DNA of 64,000 nucleotides, from the NCBI RefSeq assembly GCF_029168945.1, contig NC_083607.1:13844001-13908000 (forward strand), given 5' to 3'. The notes under the pieces were generated by a model. The model searched no databases. It was not told the DNA's origin and saw nothing but the letters and a program-made list of their open reading frames with translations. Position 1 is the stretch's first letter, and each line of letters starts with the position of its first letter. This DNA comes from Cannabis sativa. Taxonomy: Eukaryota; Streptophyta; Magnoliopsida; Rosales; Cannabaceae. The translations under genes were made by a program, and so were the position numbers. Below are positions 12,938 to 24,776 of the stretch, in pieces.

Positions 12938-13990
12938 TTGCTTCAGGTTGTCTGGAGAAAACTAGTAATTAGAAGTTATAGGTTTCGCGGGGACCTCTCC
13001 AAGCAATTTTTGGGGAGGCCTCCCTCGATGCCTATTTTTTCATTTGGTAGTGGGTGTCTAATTGCTTGGTATTTTTCTTCCTTTCTTTTGTCAGTGATGG
13101 ATTTGAATGTAGAGTTCCATCTTGACGCAGTGGAAATCGAGGATAAGTCCAATGTCGCCCTTGTCAAAGAAATAGCCACTGAGGGAACTCAAGTAGGAGT
13201 TTTTGCAGGGGAACTTCAGTTGGCTACCATCCTTGAGGTTATCCCACTTCTGCTCAGAAACTCAACGAATCCATCTAGGAGATGGACCAAAAAGAGAATT
13301 TCTTGCGTTCATATGGGATGCTTGAGTTGTATGCCACTGGAGTCGGAATGCTCAACATTTCGAGATTGATGTGGCATAGGATGGCCACCCCGAAGGAATC
13401 TACGTCCGTGAGCATGGTAGGGTTCAATGCTTGGAGCTGGTTCATATTTCATGTGGAACACATCTCCCTCGGAGGAATTTCTTCGCAGATCTCATTGCTT
13501 GCATTGGGATTTCCCTGTTTTAGCTAATACCTCCGTCCTATAAGCTCCTGGTTGGATGGTATTTTTTTGTAAAATCAACAAGTTTGAGGTGCCCTCCTCG
13601 AAGGAAGTCTTGTTCTTTTATGGAGTCAAGACTCAACCAATGAAGACCAATTGTAAAAAAGTAGGTTTTTATAAGCTCGAGAAGTACTCAGACACTCATT
13701 GCCCCACTAGCCACACCAAACGTTCCCACGATCTTAGGGAATATTTATTTTTCTCTACTGGCTTCCCGGTGAAGAGGGTCCCCACCCTTCAACTCAACTT
13801 CCAATTTCTAGGTAAAAACCCTTATACTTACTTTATGATTTGTTTCCTCTTCACGCTCTCCTTTAATTTTGTCCAAGTGTTGATTGTGCTTCATTGTTTC
13901 TATTGGCAAAGTCAGTACGTCAGAATACCGAGACTAAGGAGTTGGCCAAAAAAGTGGCCCAGTACAAGGCTTTCACGGAGGATTAGCTAA
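12938..13990 (+). pseudogene. Degenerate, probably retrotransposon-derived ORF series
   Basis: Three overlapping plus-strand ORFs (12938-13369, 13282-13527, 13556-13990) read like one protein broken by frameshifts. Their texture, such as KFEVPSSKEVLFFYG, REYLFFSTGFP and a long aromatic-rich middle, resembles the accessory proteins (putative gypsy-type transposon family) carried by plant Tat elements. The stretch is bounded by other Gypsy remnants. Family assignment is inference from memory of the style and not from an alignment. The downstream stretch to 14170 has no ORF. It could be an unrelated decayed host gene. Confidence 0.35.
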
Positions 13991-14410
13991 AAGTCGACAG
14001 CTTGGTCATTACAACAATCCGAGAAAGGGGTTGATAGTTTGGCGGTGCAAAACTATTGTAATAGGTTTGGAAATACCTTGGTGAAAAATTTCTGGTTGTA
14101 AGGGTTAGTCAAGCTTGTTAACTTAGCTCGATAGTGGAACTCAAATCTAGCTCTATATCTTTGAAGACCAAGGACGTAGGTGGCTTAGTTCTACCGAAAC
14201 TTGTAAAAATTGAGAGTTTGCAATTTCTTACCCTTAAACTCTTTACTTTACAATTTTGATTATTTGCTCTTTATAATTTTTTGTCATATTATTTGTATTT
14301 ACTTGATTTAGTTGATTAATTGCATAGTTTTGTGTTAAAAAGTTTTTATTTATAGAAATTAGCTTAATTTTCCAATTCACCCCCTCTTAGAAACATATCT
14401 TGGGTTAACA
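13991..14410. other. Gene-free stretch, possible LTR end
   Basis: No gene is seen. CAATTCACCCCCTCTTAG near 14374 followed by TTAACA at about 14405-14410 resembles the terminus of a Copia-type LTR. The adjoining Gypsy gag fragment is cut off exactly here. The element identity is not established. Confidence 0.3.
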
Positions 14411-14647
14411 AGGTTTGCCAATAGCAAGTTGGCCAACTCCTGGCCTAGTTTCTCCTGCATAAACTCGTGGGACATTCTCATTAGTATCATCAGCGGGCTG
14501 CTCCACACTGATTTGCTTTTCTGTAAGAGATCCTATGGGTGGTTCCTGCCTTGGAGGAATGGCAGGATCAATAGGATTCACATGATTGGCTGGATTAGTA
14601 GGACCTTTTGTGGTGGGTGGAACACGAACATTGGGATCTACCGTCAT
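14405..14647 (-). pseudogene. N-terminal gag fragment, Tat-type Gypsy
   Basis: An 80-residue minus-strand ORF starts about 85 bp after the primer site. It is proline- and acid-rich (NPANHVNPIDPAIPP, then TNENVPR), as expected for the disordered gag start of Tat elements. It ends where the element is truncated, so no capsid domain remains. The position relative to LTR and primer site is the main evidence. Confidence 0.5.
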
Positions 14648-15697
14648 GGGATCCTAAGGAGGATCTAAGGTAGTAGTTCTTCTGGTTAGAACCATGGTGA
14701 TTGATCAGAATGATTTGAAGAAACTAAAAAAAGGCTCTCAATGAAAGCACCAAAATGTTAACTTAAAATTTAGCTAACTGACAACAGAGCCTTATTAATT
14801 GTTGATTATCACCACATGCAAATAAGAATAATAAATAATAAAAATAACACACGAATTTATAGAAGCTCGTCCTCCTTGATGAACGGGTAATGAATTACTT
14901 CCCTTTTAGTTGTATTCACTCTTGAGATAATACCATCCAGATCATAGGTTAAAACTTTGTGATTTCTAGCTAAGGCTTTCTTCAGTATTATAAATGTGAG
15001 AACAATGTGTTACAGATAAAGAACTAGTGAGATCTTACGAAGAACTTATGAAGAAACCTGACTTAATATCCAAGAGGCATTAAGTGGTGTGTGAGGTTCG
15101 AGAAAGAGAAGTTATATACATGTGGAAGGGGGTCTGGGGGTCTGGATCCTTTTTAACGTGTGCCCTATGCCTTTTATATAGTGTATGGCTTACAAGATAT
15201 TCTAATTTTTATTAGGAAGAGATATCCCGTCAAAATAGGGATATTAACATTTTTTTATCTTTTATTTGAAAATACACAAAAGGATAATTAAATCCCTAAA
15301 ATATAGGACTAATATCTTGAGGGAATATCTCTATCTTCATGGGTTGTTGGACCTATCCCGTAACTGTATGTCAGCTTGAGAATCTTCTAGAAGCCTTGTT
15401 GTGGACCCCGCAACTTCTTAAGTTGTTTGGGGGTATTCTGCACGTTCTAGTCAGCCAACCGAATTTTTAAGGCCTAGCCAGCATACAACCTTCATCGACC
15501 GGCCAGGATGGTCCGACCAAGGTTCTTTGGAGTTGTTAACTCTTCCTTATTTGACCCTACTTGGCAGTCTTGTCATCTTCAAAATTATTAAACCATACAA
15601 AGCACTCATGTCCAATTCTTGACAGGCTGTATTCCACAAGTCTTCTATTTTGACTATGTGGACATACCACGTCAGTTGTACACAATTTGGGATAACA
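14411..15697 (-). mobile_element. 5'-end fragment of a Tat-type Gypsy element
   Basis: Reading the minus strand: an LTR (15697 down to 14756, 942 bp, TGTTATCCC to TAACA), a primer site, and then the start of a gag-like ORF that stops at about 14411. Everything downstream of the gag start is missing. The primer site matches the one in the Gypsy element at 50979, which supports a Tat-type identity. The outer LTR boundary is proposed from the TG...CA ends alone, because no target duplication can be paired. Confidence 0.65.
14731..14755 (-). other. Gypsy primer binding site
   Basis: On the minus strand TTTTGGTGCTTTCATTGAGA directly follows the LTR end. The same 20-mer follows the LTR of the plus-strand Gypsy element at 50979. 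I do not assign the tRNA. Confidence 0.7.
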
Positions 15698-16425
15698 GTC
15701 TCTATGGTAGGGATATTTTTACAGCCATAAATTAAAAATCTAAGGATGATAAATGAATGAGTGTATAACAATAATGAATATTTAGGGTGTATTAGATTAT
15801 TTTTAATTTTTGTTATTATTTAATAATATTTTAGAACACAGGTTAATAATAATAATATTTTGAAATTGGTGGTGTGAATTACGACGCTCTTGCTTTTTCC
15901 AGCCAAAAAATGTAAAAAAAAATCTCAATTTTGCAAGAGTATTTGGTGTTGAGATTAATCACTTGGAAAGGATAATTAGAAAAATAAAACACCCTTCTCT
16001 AAGTTTAAAAATTATTTGTTGCTACTGCTATAATTTCCAAAGCAACAAAGGGCACATCTATACGTGACTCTATAGAGTTTGCAATATATTTTTCCTATTT
16101 CCCCCAAGTTTTCATAAATTAAACGATTCAACCAAATGCATTTGGTAAATATTCTCAGCATCATAAATCAAACCATTCAATCAAAAATTTACATTTTATA
16201 ACAAAAAATAATTCCCCAATTCATATAAACTAAATCCATGGTGCTTTCGAAATAACTCGTTTACCAATCCACCAATTCCTTCATTGCTCACTGCCACACC
16301 TTCCTCTTTTAGAAAAATAAAATCAAGATTGGGGTCCAGCTCAACCGAGAACCAGAGCTAACTTTTTTTGGTCGAACTCAAGTGAGAATTAGAGCCATTT
16401 TCATTTTTTTTATTGAGACCAATTA
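15698..16425. other. Gene-free intergenic DNA
   Basis: AT-rich sequence with poly-A and poly-T runs. No ORF with family character and no repeat boundary is seen. Confidence 0.5.
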
Positions 16426-16438
16426 AAGATGCTATGTT

Positions 16439-16696
16439 TTTTTTTCGAACCAAAAAAATTAATTTTTATTAAATCAAATCAGCTAACAAGATAGCTTCCA
16501 AACCAGAAAGGACATAACCGCCACAGGAAACATAGTCAGGAATAGAACCAGCAGAACGAGCTAAAAAGTTAGTCGCCTGGTTCCCGGACCGTTTAACAAA
16601 ATTAATTGAAATAGGAAACAAAAGAGAGGATTGTACAAGAGCAACACAATCCGTAATTAAAAGCCCCACTGGAAACAACAATCGCTTCTTCTATTG
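16439..16696 (-). mobile_element. 5'-truncated LINE end with RNase H fragment
   Basis: The minus-strand ORF 16469-16681 reads as the end of a plant reverse-transcriptase-like RNase H domain: DCVALVQSSL, then FVKRSGNQATNFLARSA, then PDYVSCGGY. The usual HxAAHxLA region here is NQATNFLA. A T-run at the left is the poly-A tail of a minus-strand insertion. Direct repeats AAGATGCTATGTT (13 bp, 16426-16438 and 16697-16709) are the target duplication. It is strongly truncated, which is normal for LINE insertions. Confidence 0.8.
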
Positions 16697-16709
16697 AAGA
16701 TGCTATGTT

Positions 16710-17019
16710 AGGTTGAAACCAGAGCTACATAACCTTTTTTTTTCTTTTTAATAAACAATTAAAGCTTTTTAATTTTTCCATTTTGGTCATTTTTTTTTAA
16801 TTTTTGAAAAATGAGGTGTCAAAATTTTAAAGACTAAATTTAATCTGAGACACAACTCCATATTAAATAATGTGTACCCTTAAAAGTTATCAATTGCTTA
16901 AAATATATTTGTATAGTATAAGAACAAAACTAATTTTACTACCATAAAATTATTCTATATGATATATATTATTTATATATATATTGTGTTTAACATGTTG
17001 TTTATATTTCGTGTTTAAT
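16710..17019. other. Gene-free AT-rich flank of the Sirevirus element
   Basis: There is no ORF of interest. A TATATAT-rich stretch lies at 16960-16985. It ends at CTTCT (17020-17024), one copy of the Sirevirus target duplication. Confidence 0.5.
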
Positions 17020-17024
17020 CTTCT

Positions 17025-18105
17025 TGTAAAGTCTTTTTTGGCAAGTTAGATGCCAAAATATTTTTTCTTTTATGGTAAGATATTTTTGCTTTCATACCCG
17101 ATTGTCTTACCTTGTATATTCAGTTTTTATTGCTCTTTTCTATGTTTGGAAAGATGCATATTTCAGTTGATCCTTTCTTGTATGGAAACTTCTTGTAAGA
17201 AAAGCAATTCTCTTATGGAAAGTTGGTTTTTAAAGGAAACTTTGATTATTGTCTTTTCCTTATTGAATTCGATTGTGTCTTGATACAATCAGAATATATA
17301 ATCTGTTTATGGCAAGAATCAAGACTTAATAGAATAGCAAGTTTCCTTTTCTGATCTGATTTTCTGCGTCAGATCCCGATTCTGATGCTGCAGATCGTGT
17401 TTATCTTAGGAAAATTTTGTACAACTGTAGATTCGATCTTGTGGTTGTCTCTAAGCTTTCTACGGTCTATAAATAGAACCTAGAGAGCAATCATTCGAAT
17501 CAACTCTTCTAGTATTCATTTTTTGCATTTTTCTTATTTGTGAGAAGAGAGTATTTGTTATGTGAGAACCTAGTTGTTCATCTAGGTTCTAGTGTTTTAT
17601 ATATCAGTTCTTACTCTGACTTAAAGTTTGTTAGAACGACTTGACTGAACAAGAGAGTGGTCTTCAGGAGAAGACTTGTTGAAGCCTTACTTTGGGAGGA
17701 AGTAAGCACTCACACTTCAAAGACGAGGGGATTCGGGCTTGAAGGTGTTTCAGAAGTTAGATTCATAAAGTGCAATACAAAGGATTGCTGCAATAATTTA
17801 GAAGGAGTCTAAACTTGTATAAGTCAATTGTCTTTGTAATTGTTGATACATTATTAATTGATTTCATTCTCTGGGCGTGGCCCCGTGGACTAGGAGTGTT
17901 CGAAAGAACACTGATACCACGTACAAATCTCTTGTGTCAAGTTATTTAATTTTTTACAATTATTTTTATATTCTGTCTCTTCTGTTTTGTCGCTACAAAA
18001 CTGGTCTCTGCAGTATCAGAATTATATTCTGCTTCTGCAGACGTATACAGTTTTTTTTTTTATTTTCGTGTATATTATTGACATTTGTAAAAACTCGGTT
18101 TTTCA
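17025..18105 (+). repeat. Sirevirus 5' LTR
   Basis: 1081 bp, a direct repeat of 30936-32006 (1071 bp). A TATA box CTATAAATAG is at 17467-17476. The two LTRs differ by small indels (for example extra bases near 31250 and a T-run near 18051) and substitutions, so this insertion is older than 1794-12007. Confidence 0.93.
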
Positions 18106-18107
18106 AT

Positions 18108-18120
18108 TGGTATCAAAGCG
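18108..18120 (+). other. Primer binding site (initiator tRNA-Met)
   Basis: TGGTATCAAAGCG follows the LTR end at 18105 by two bases. It is a slightly diverged form of the usual TGGTATCAGAGC. Confidence 0.8.
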
Positions 18121-18176
18121 GGACACTAAACTCTTAGTGTGGTCCTTTAACGTTTTTGTGTAAAATATCATTTTTT

Positions 18177-19201
18177 GTAGAAGGAAGTTCGATTTCTAGA
18201 CCACCTTTACTTAATGATTCTAATTATCCTTATTGGAAAGTTAGAATGAGGGCCTTTATCAAATCTCAAGATGAGAAAGCTTGGAGGATGGTTCTATCAG
18301 GTTGGTCTTCTCCAGTTGAGACAGATTCCGTAGGTAATTCTACAGTAAAATTTGAACTGGAATGGTCTATTGAAGATGATAAACTCTCTCTGCCTACAAT
18401 AGCAAAGCGTTGCATGCTATATTTAATGGTGTGGGTGAGGGTTATATTAAAATTTTTATCATCTTGTGAATCTGCCAAGGAAGCTTGGGAGATGAGTTTG
18501 AAGGAACATCTGATGTTAAGCGCTCTAGATATATTATGCTTCAAACTAAATTCGATGAGCTTAGGATGTCAGATAATGAAACCCTAACTGAATTCTATGA
18601 AAAACTATCTGATATTGCTAATGAATATTTTGCTCTTGGTGAAAAACTTGATGATTATGTTCTTGTGAGAAAAATTGTTAGAGTTCTTCCAGAGAGGTTC
18701 GATACTAAACTTTTGGCAATGGTGGAAGCTATAGACTTTAGCACAATGAAACTAGAAGAATTAATGGGTTCCTTACGTACTTTTGAATTGAATCAACAAA
18801 TTAAACAAAAGGACAAACCCAAATCCATTGCTGATAAAGGTAAAAGTATCGCTTTAAAAGTTGCTGATAATGAAAATTCTGATAGTAAAATTGATGATGA
18901 AATTGCTTTATTAACCAAGAATTTTCATAAATATATAAAAAAGATGGGTAATAAAAAGAATAACTCGAAATTTTCAAAGGAAAATACTTCTATTAAACCA
19001 TCTGTTTCTAACAAAAAGGGAATTCAGTGCAGGAAATGTGAAGGATTTGGGCATATTCAATCTGAGTGTGCAAACACTTTGAAAAAGAATAAGAAAAGTT
19101 TCAATGTCACTTGGAGTGATGATGAGACCGAGAGTGATGAAGAAAATTCTGAGAATGTTGCCCTGACTGCTGTTTTGACTAATGTGTTGTGTGATTCATA
19201 G
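18177..19201 (+). pseudogene. Sirevirus gag (broken)
   Basis: Gag builds the virus-like particle around element RNA. The N-terminal part reads EGSSISRPPLLN then YPYWKVRMRAFI (18180-18480), the usual gag start. The expected initiator codon at 18177 is GTA and no ATG precedes it. The frame then shifts near 18485, after SAKEAWE. The rest (to TAG at 19199) carries the gag core (LTEFYEKLSDIANE) and a CX2CX4HX4C zinc knuckle, CRKCEGFGHIQSEC, near 19027-19071, followed by an acidic tail. The later frame continues past the stop into pol, so gag and pol share a frame. Confidence 0.88.
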
Positions 19202-20356
19202 GTGAAAGCTAGACTGGTATGTTTGAATAATACCACTAAACAAGAAGAATCAGATTCTGATGATTCTGAAATCTGTGAAGAGTCTCTTGCTGAATCATAC
19301 AAAGTCATGTAGGAAAAGTAGATTCAGGTTACTACTGAAAATAGAGATTTGATTAAAATGAATAAAAAACTGTCTCATCAAATTGAAATGTTTGAGTCAA
19401 AAATAAAAGAATATGAGATCGATTTTTGTGTTAAAGATGAAAAAATCACTCTTTTAAAGAAAGAACTTGAAAATTTTAAGAAAAATATTCAAATGCTTAA
19501 TGTTGGATCTTCTATTTTTGAAAACGCTCAGAATGCAGGTCAAAGAGGTTTTGCAGGCATTGGATCAAATGGTATGGAAAGTTTTGGAATCACGAAGTTT
19601 GTAAAATCTAGTGTTCCGATGAATCTTCCTGATGCTGCAAATATGCAGTCTACTGCAACAATTTCACAACCTGTCGTAGCAGAAGTAGTTTCTACTGCCG
19701 CAAAATTCCCAGGATTTACAAAAAGAGTAAGATCTGATGTAAAAAGATTTTTTCCTACTTGTCATTTTTGTGGTAGAAAAGGACATATCAGACCTAAATG
19801 TTTCACGTTGCAAAATATGTTTAAAACAAATTATTTTGGTAATTTGGAAAAATCCCAAAAGAAACATAAAGGTTTGACACTAAAATGGGTTAAGAAAAAT
19901 TGTCTAGCTGATTTTTCTCATAAAAGTGTTATATCTCAAATGTGGTATTTTGATAGTGGTTGCTCTAGACATATGACAGGTGATAAGGATTTCTTAATTA
20001 ACATTCGGTCGATGCAGTGTGGGGAAGTCACTTTCGGCAATGGCTTAGCTGGAAAAGTCATTAGTATGGGAACTCTCAATTTTGAGGGGTTGCCCAGATT
20101 AAAAAATGTGATGTTAGTTGAAGGAATAAGGGCTAACTTGCTTAGCATTAGTCAAATTTGTGACCAAGGGTATTCTGTCTCATTTGACAGTGATCATTGT
20201 TATGTACTTAATGATGATAATCAATGTATTTTGCAAGGATTTCGATCCAATGATAATTGTTATACCCTAACTCCTGTGTTTACTTGTCATTCAACCATCA
20301 ACAACACCACGAATTTGTGGCATGCCAAACTTGGACATATTAATTATAAAATCTGA
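19202..20356 (+). pseudogene. Sirevirus pol, N-terminal part: zinc knuckle, protease, GAG-pre-integrase
   Basis: In frame with gag beyond three stops (19199, 19310 and about 19319). The order is a coiled, lysine-rich stretch (19349-19500), a second zinc knuckle CHFCGRKGHIRPKC (about 19759-19800), the aspartic protease motif DSGCSRHMTG (about 19950-19980), then the pre-integrase domain ending LWHAKLGHI (about 20315-20340). A TGA at 20354 ends the frame, and the linker CEPCQLGKQLK follows before the LTR insertion at 20477. The protease cleaves the polyprotein. The DSG triad is intact. Confidence 0.88.
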
Positions 20357-20476
20357 AAAAAAAACTGTCGAATGCATGTATTGTTCAAGGTCCACCCAAA
20401 CTTGGTAAAGAAAGTGTTGGTAAGTGTGAACCATGTCAACTTGGTAAACAATTAAAAATCACTCACAAACGTGTGT

Positions 20477-22356
20477 TGTTGGGTTTTATGCCCTAAATAA
20501 AACTCATTTCAATATAATCAGATTTACTTATTAATATAGATCAAAAATAACATTTAATGTTGCATGGTTCACATGATTTATTTCATGATTATATGTACAT
20601 AATGTATGAATTCTATTTAAGTCCAGAACATATCAATTTATTAATGATTATAGTGTTGTCAACACAGTGGAATATAATCTTAATTATATGTTCGAAAGTT
20701 TATTCCCTGATTTGTCAGAACACTGGATTTAGACTGACATGGTATAATCAGTGATAGGTATTCTTACACCTTGGATAAGTGTTATGTCCTTTCCAGGACA
20801 TTGGCAAAGTTTACTAGCATCGGATGTATGGAGTATACATCGGAAATGACCGATATTGAACTTTGATTAGATATATTAGAATTTACCGTAATATCTATTC
20901 AATTCAATATCACATGTTGATCCTAGATCAAATGATCTTAATCCTGATATGATTAGGTTCAATCTCAAGAGTGCTATTCGTGTTCTTTGATTTGTTAGTT
21001 AAGCCTACTTTTGGGTCAGGGTGATACATACATTTTGGGAACACGGTAGTGCAATTGAGTGGGAGCGCTAGCATAAATATGGAATCTATAGCTTTTATCT
21101 GGCGAATAGAAAGTAAAGGATGATTTCCTTCGAGATTAACCAAACGAAAATAAATGGTGGAGATCTCATTTCACTTAGTTGAAATATCATTTATACAAGG
21201 TTAAGTGTTTTAAGGATAAAATACATTGTAGGGTGCTACGGTAATTTAATCCCTTTACAGTGTAAATCATCTATATAGAGGATCATTGATCACATTAGGG
21301 TTATAACAATGGATAACTAATGACGTGTCTATATCGTGGAATATATAGAGCGTTCTATATACTGAGAGTGCAATTCTAAGTTCTATGCATGGATTCAACG
21401 AAGAATTAATAAGTCAGTGAGTTTAAGATATAAATTCTTGATCTGCTTATTGGAAGCTCGGATATATAGACCCATGGTCCCCATACTAGTTGAGACCATA
21501 CTGCTTGTAAGACTCATTTAATTGATTTTGATTAATCAATTATAATTCTAAAGTTAGACTATGTCTACTTTATGAATTTTCACTAAGCAAGGGCGAAATT
21601 GTAAAGAAAAGAGATTCTAGGCTTATTTATTAATTAAGAGACTTTATATGCCTAATTAATAAATATATTAAATGACAATATTATTTAATAATTAATTTTT
21701 AGTTATTAAATAATTAGAATTCGCATTTAAATGGTTGAATTTAAAAATTGGTGTTTTTGAGAAAATCAGATGCAGGAATGATAAAACAGCAAAATTGCAT
21801 AAGTGAGACCCATTATCCAAGGCCCATGGCCGGCCACACTTATAGGCTTTTATCATTTATTTTTTCATTATTTTAATGCCAAATAAGTCTAACCTAAACC
21901 TAGGTGGTTACCTATAAATAGATAGTGATGGCTCTCATTCACACTTAACTTTGTAAACTTTGTCAGACGAAATTGAGCCTCCTATTCTCTATAGCCGAAA
22001 CCACTTCCCTCTTCTTTTCTTCTCTAAATTTGGAATCCCTTGAGTGAATGAGTGAGTGCCCACACACATCAAGTGGTATCTCAATCATAGTGTGTAAGAC
22101 TGTGGAAAAACAACCAACAAGAAGGAGATTCAGCATCAAAGAAAGGAGAGAAAGAGATCCAGGTTCAGATATTGATAATGCTCTGCTACAAAAAAGAATC
22201 AAGGGCTAGATATCTGAACGGAAGGAGTCATTATATTCCGTTGCACCCAATGTAAGGTTTCCTAAACTTTATATGTGTTTATTTCATTGTTTTAGAATTC
22301 ATATTAGGATGTTAATGAAACATACTTGTTAGTAAATCTAGATCCTGGTAAAATAT
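20477..22356 (+). repeat. Outer solo LTR (subfamily B), main part
   Basis: It is 1880 bp here plus 8 bp at 24250-24257, close to the 1883 bp of the family. Its first 300 bp (ATTCTATTTAAGTCCAGAAC near 20609) match the LTR at 49426 and differ from 1794/10125, defining a second subfamily. Confidence 0.93.
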
Positions 22357-24244
22357 TGTTGGAAATTATTTTACCAGGATCTTAGATCTACTCACAAGTA
22401 TGTTTATTAACATCCTAAATAAGAACTTTCTAAAACGATAAATTAAACACATATAAAGTTTAAGAAACCTTACATTGGGTGCAGCGGAATTAAATGACTC
22501 CTTCCGTTCAGATATCTAGCCCTTGATTCCTTTCTGTAGCAGAGCATTATCAATATCTGAACCTGGATCTCTTTCTCTGAATCTTTGATGCTGAAACTCC
22601 TTTGCTGATGATCTTTCTTCACGATCTTCCTCACTATGATTGAGGTATCACTTGATGTGTGTGGGCACTACTCATACACTAAGGATTTCGAAATATTGAA
22701 GAAGAAGAGAGGGAGTGGTCAGCCAGATAGGGAGAGAGAAGGCTCAGTTTTTCTGATTCACAAGTGTAGAAATTTAAGTGTGAATTTCCTGAAGCCTTCA
22801 CTATCTATTTATAGCATTCCACTAGGGTTAGGTTTGAATTATTTGGCATTAAAATAATGAAAAAATCAGTTTAAATTTCCTACAAAAGTGGCTGGCCCTA
22901 TACAAGTGGATTTGGGCCTCACTTTTTGCAATTTTGCAGTTTTATCTTTTCTGCATCTGATTTTCTCAAAAACGCCAATTTTCTAATTCAACCATTTAAA
23001 TGCCAATTCTAACTATTTAATAACTATAAATAATTATTAAATAATATTGTCATTTATCATATTTATTAATTGAACCATACAAAGTATCATAATTAACAAA
23101 TATGCCCCTAAAACTCTTTCTTTACAATTTCGCCCTTACTTAGTGAAAAATTCACAAATAGACATAGTCTAATTTGAGAATTATAATTGATTAATCAAAA
23201 CCAATTACATGAGTCTTACAAGCAATATTATCTCAACTAGTGGGGGGACCATGGGTCTATATAACCGAGCTTCCAATAAGTAGATCAAGAATTTAGCACT
23301 AAAATTCACTAACTTATTAATTCTTCGTTGAATCCACGCATAGAACTTAGAATTGCACTATCAGTATATAGAATGCTCTATATGTTCCACCATATAGACA
23401 CATCATTAGTTATCCATTGTTATAATCCTAATTTGATCAATTATCCTCTATATGAATGATCTACACAGTAAAGGGATTAAATTACCGTAACACCCTACTA
23501 TGTATTTTATCCTTAAAACACTTGACCCCGTATAAATGATATTTCAGCTTATGTGAAATGAGATCTCCACCATTTATTTTCGTTTGGTCAAGCTCGAAGG
23601 AGATCATCCTTTGCTTACTATTTTCCAGATAGAAGCTATAGATTCCATGTTTATGCTAGCGCTCTCACTCAATTGCACTACCGTGCTCCCAAAAAGTACG
23701 TATCACCCTGACCTAAAAGTAGGCTTAACTAACAATTCAAGGAACATGAATAGCCTTTCAAGATTGAGCCTAATCATAACAGGATTAAGATCATTTGATC
23801 TAGGATCAACTAGGCGATATTGACTTGAATAGATTTTACGGTAAGTTTAATTAAATCTAAGTCAAAGTTCAATATCGGTCCCTTCCGATGCATACTCCAT
23901 GCATCCAACCTGAGCTTTACTTTAACCAATGCTCTGGAAAGAACATAGTATTTCTCCAAATACAAGTAAACTCTTGTTGTAGATTATCATATCAGTAAAA
24001 CCCTGTGTCTGATAAATCTAGGAAACTTTATTCACATAGTCATGTTTACTTTCCAATGTGTTGACGGCACAATAAACAGGATCAAGTATGTGAAAAGGGT
24101 TTCAGATGAATTTATACATTATGTACATATAATCATGAAATAAATCATGTGAACCATGCAACATTAAATGTTATTTCTGATCTATATTAATAAGTAAATC
24201 TGATTATATTGAAATGAGTTTTATTTAGGGCATAAAACCCAACA
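22357..24244 (-). repeat. Inner inverted solo LTR (subfamily A)
   Basis: Reverse complement of the 1794/10125 type, 1888 bp, starting TGTTGGAAAT and ending CCCAACA in the plus reading. It is flanked by AATAT duplications. Its U3 (near 24040-24130) matches 1794/10125, not the outer LTR. Confidence 0.93.
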
Positions 24245-24262
24245 AATATATCCAACATGTGT

Positions 24263-24776
24263 CTGATATCAATGCCTCAAAAGTATTGGAATTGCTTCAC
24301 ATGGATCTTATGGGTCCAATTCAAGTTGAAAGTCTAAATGGTAAACGATATATTTTTGTGTGTGTTGATGATTTCTCTCGTTTTACTTGGGTAGATTTTC
24401 TAAGAGAAAGTCTGACACTTTTGATGCTTTTAAAACTATTTGTTGTAGATTAATGGTTGAAAAAGGATGTAATATTGGGGAAAATTGTTCAAATTCGAGG
24501 TGATCATGTTAAGGAGTTTGAGAATTCCGTGTATGATGATTTTTGTAATTCGAAAAGTATAACTCATGAATTCTTTGCTCCCAAAACTCCTCAACAAAAT
24601 GGAGTTGCTGAGAGAAAGAATCGAACATTGCAGGAGATGGCAAGAGGGATGTTGAATAGCAAGAAGCTGACAAATCGATTATGGGCAGAAGCCATTAACA
24701 CAGCTTGTTATATAATAAACAGAGTGTTTATTCGTCCAGGTACCTCAAAAACATCCTATGAAATTTGGAAAGGTAA
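24263..24776 (+). pseudogene. Sirevirus integrase core (broken)
   Basis: Resumes in the codon context lost at 20476 (SDINASKVLELLHMDLMGP). The first catalytic D lies in MDLMGP. DDFSRFTW precedes the second D, which lies in IRGDHVKEFE. The E lies in TPQQNGVAERKNRT (about 24586-24630). Two indels near 24413 and 24479 throw about 65 bp out of frame and create a TAA at 24451. The gene is then cut by the MITE at 24777 inside IWKGK. Integrase would insert element cDNA into the genome. Confidence 0.88.

Larger units (their letters stand above)
20477..24257. mobile_element. Composite: solo LTR (+) holding an inverted solo LTR (-)
   Basis: Outer solo LTR: starts TGTTGGG at 20477 and runs to 22356. 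Its last 8 bases (ATCCAACA) are at 24250-24257, and its target duplication TGTGT is at 20472-20476 and 24258-24262. Inner solo LTR: minus orientation, 22357-24244, with target duplication AATAT at 22352-22356 and 24245-24249. Both belong to the LTR family of 1794-12007. Each lacks internal sequence, so each arose by LTR-LTR recombination. Together they split the Sirevirus pol between the pre-integrase domain and the integrase core. Confidence 0.93.

Noticed and set aside
17877..18137. ORF MAPWTRSVR... in both Sirevirus LTRs
   Set aside because: It is an LTR sequence repeat and differs in its downstream frame between copies.
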